Shown here: in pieces, positions 63,752-64,000 of the stretch
How positions within the stretch are numbered: the stretch's first letter is position 1
Layout of the letters: each line of letters begins with the position of its first letter
Assembly (NCBI GenBank): GCA_039029135.1
Contig: JBCCGT010000019.1
Span: 42,684-106,683, forward strand
Length of the DNA stretch: 64,000 bases
DNA from: JALZVT01 sp039029135
GTDB lineage: Bacteria > Pseudomonadota > Gammaproteobacteria > Pseudomonadales > Azotimanducaceae
Direction of reading: 5' to 3'
The notes under the pieces: generated by a model
The model's database searches: none
What the model was told of the DNA's origin: nothing
What the model saw: the letters and a program-made list of their open reading frames with translations, nothing else
Position numbers and translations under genes: made by a program

Positions 63752-64000
63752 GTTTACAAAGTCCTTTCTCAGATCAAGGACGAAGGTCTTGGATTCAACG
63801 ACAAGCCGGACTACTTCAGTACTATCGCCACCATTATCTACTTGAAGAAGGACAACTGCCTCTATCAGTCTTGCCCAGCCCCAGACTGCAAGAAGAAAGT
63901 GCTGGAAGACAACGATGGCTATCGATGTGAGAAATGTGATCGCGTGTATCCAGATTTCAAATATCGCCTGCTGCTGAGTGCCAACATGGCAGATTTTTCC
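63752..64000 (+). CDS. eukaryotic RPA1 (replication protein A 70 kDa subunit) fragment
   Basis: One open frame of 83 codons runs off the right edge. It reads VYKVLSQIKDEGLGFNDKPD, then YFSTIATIIYLKKDNCLYQS, then CPAPDCKKKVLEDNDGYRCE, then KCDRVYPDFKYRLLLSANMA. This matches DNA-binding domain C of eukaryotic RPA1, including the zinc-ribbon cysteines (C-x4-C-x4-C, then C-x2-C) and the GDKPDYFS-like and FKYR-like blocks. I know of no bacterial homologue of this form. The DNA is clearly less GC-rich than the rest. No start codon is visible; the frame stays open upstream through a G-rich junction near 63721-63742. Likely a chimeric join or contamination. Confidence 0.85.

Noticed and set aside
63646..63930. 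Plus-strand frame of 94 codons across the right junction
   Set aside because: It runs out of frame with the clear RPA1 reading and joins bacterial and eukaryotic DNA; not a real protein.
63752..64000. RPA1 fragment as a native bacterial gene
   Set aside because: Composition, protein family and position at a contig edge all point to a join or contamination; kept only as a partial eukaryotic coding segment.

Overview
The window is about 63.7 kb of GC-rich bacterial chromosome, plus roughly 250 bases of eukaryote-like sequence at its right edge. Gene content and order identify a gammaproteobacterium. The left 20 kb follows the well-known Pseudomonas-type order pyrG-tilS-(accA)-dnaE-rnhB-lpxB-(lpxA)-fabZ-lpxD-ompH-bamA-rseP-(dxr)-cdsA-uppS-frr-pyrH-tsf-rpsB, then map-glnD-dapC-dapD-dapE in the opposite direction. 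The three genes in brackets are absent here, which is the most unusual feature of the core region. No phage, insertion sequence, CRISPR array, tRNA or rRNA gene was recognised.

Layout. Bases 1-19355 (minus strand): CTP synthase, tRNA lysidine synthase, replicative polymerase, RNase HII, lipid A genes, outer-membrane chaperone and BAM assembly, the RseP protease, phospholipid and undecaprenyl-phosphate synthesis, ribosome recycling and early translation genes. Bases 19680-33585 (plus): methionine aminopeptidase, the GlnD nitrogen sensor, the succinylase lysine/diaminopimelate branch (dapCDE), an isolated type II secretion piece (gspN-gspC-gspD) and PlsB. Bases 33627-36317: rsmJ-tsaB, with moeA divergent from them. 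Bases 36399-51497 (minus): a lysine/alanine-rich histone H1-like protein, adk, relA, rlmD, recO, era, rnc, a DUF4845 protein, lepB, lepA, then mucD-rseB-rseA-rpoE. Bases 51815-63661: nadB, ygfX-sdhE, ygfZ, two crotonase-family enzymes, ung, lysS, prfB (with its programmed frameshift), recJ and hom.

The genes form a coherent envelope and growth set. RpoE, RseA, RseB and RseP form the sigma-E envelope stress circuit. BamA, OmpH/Skp and MucD are classical members of that response, and mucD has a good sigma-E promoter. Lipid A (LpxD, LpxB), phospholipid (PlsB, CdsA), lipid carrier (UppS) and diaminopimelate (DapCDE) genes feed envelope construction.

The spacers are less ordinary than the genes. 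Several carry short-period tandem repeats (11, 12, 18 and 20 bp), interlocked or alternative inverted repeats, and an identical 14-mer at two stop codons that looks like a -10 promoter element.

The last 249 bases encode, in one open frame, a recognisable piece of eukaryotic replication protein A large subunit (RPA1, zinc-ribbon OB fold). The base composition is much more AT-rich there. A chimeric assembly or host/eukaryote contamination at the contig end is the likeliest explanation. I found no clearly new multi-gene system; the most noteworthy items are the three missing first-step biosynthetic genes, the RPA1 junction and the structured spacers.
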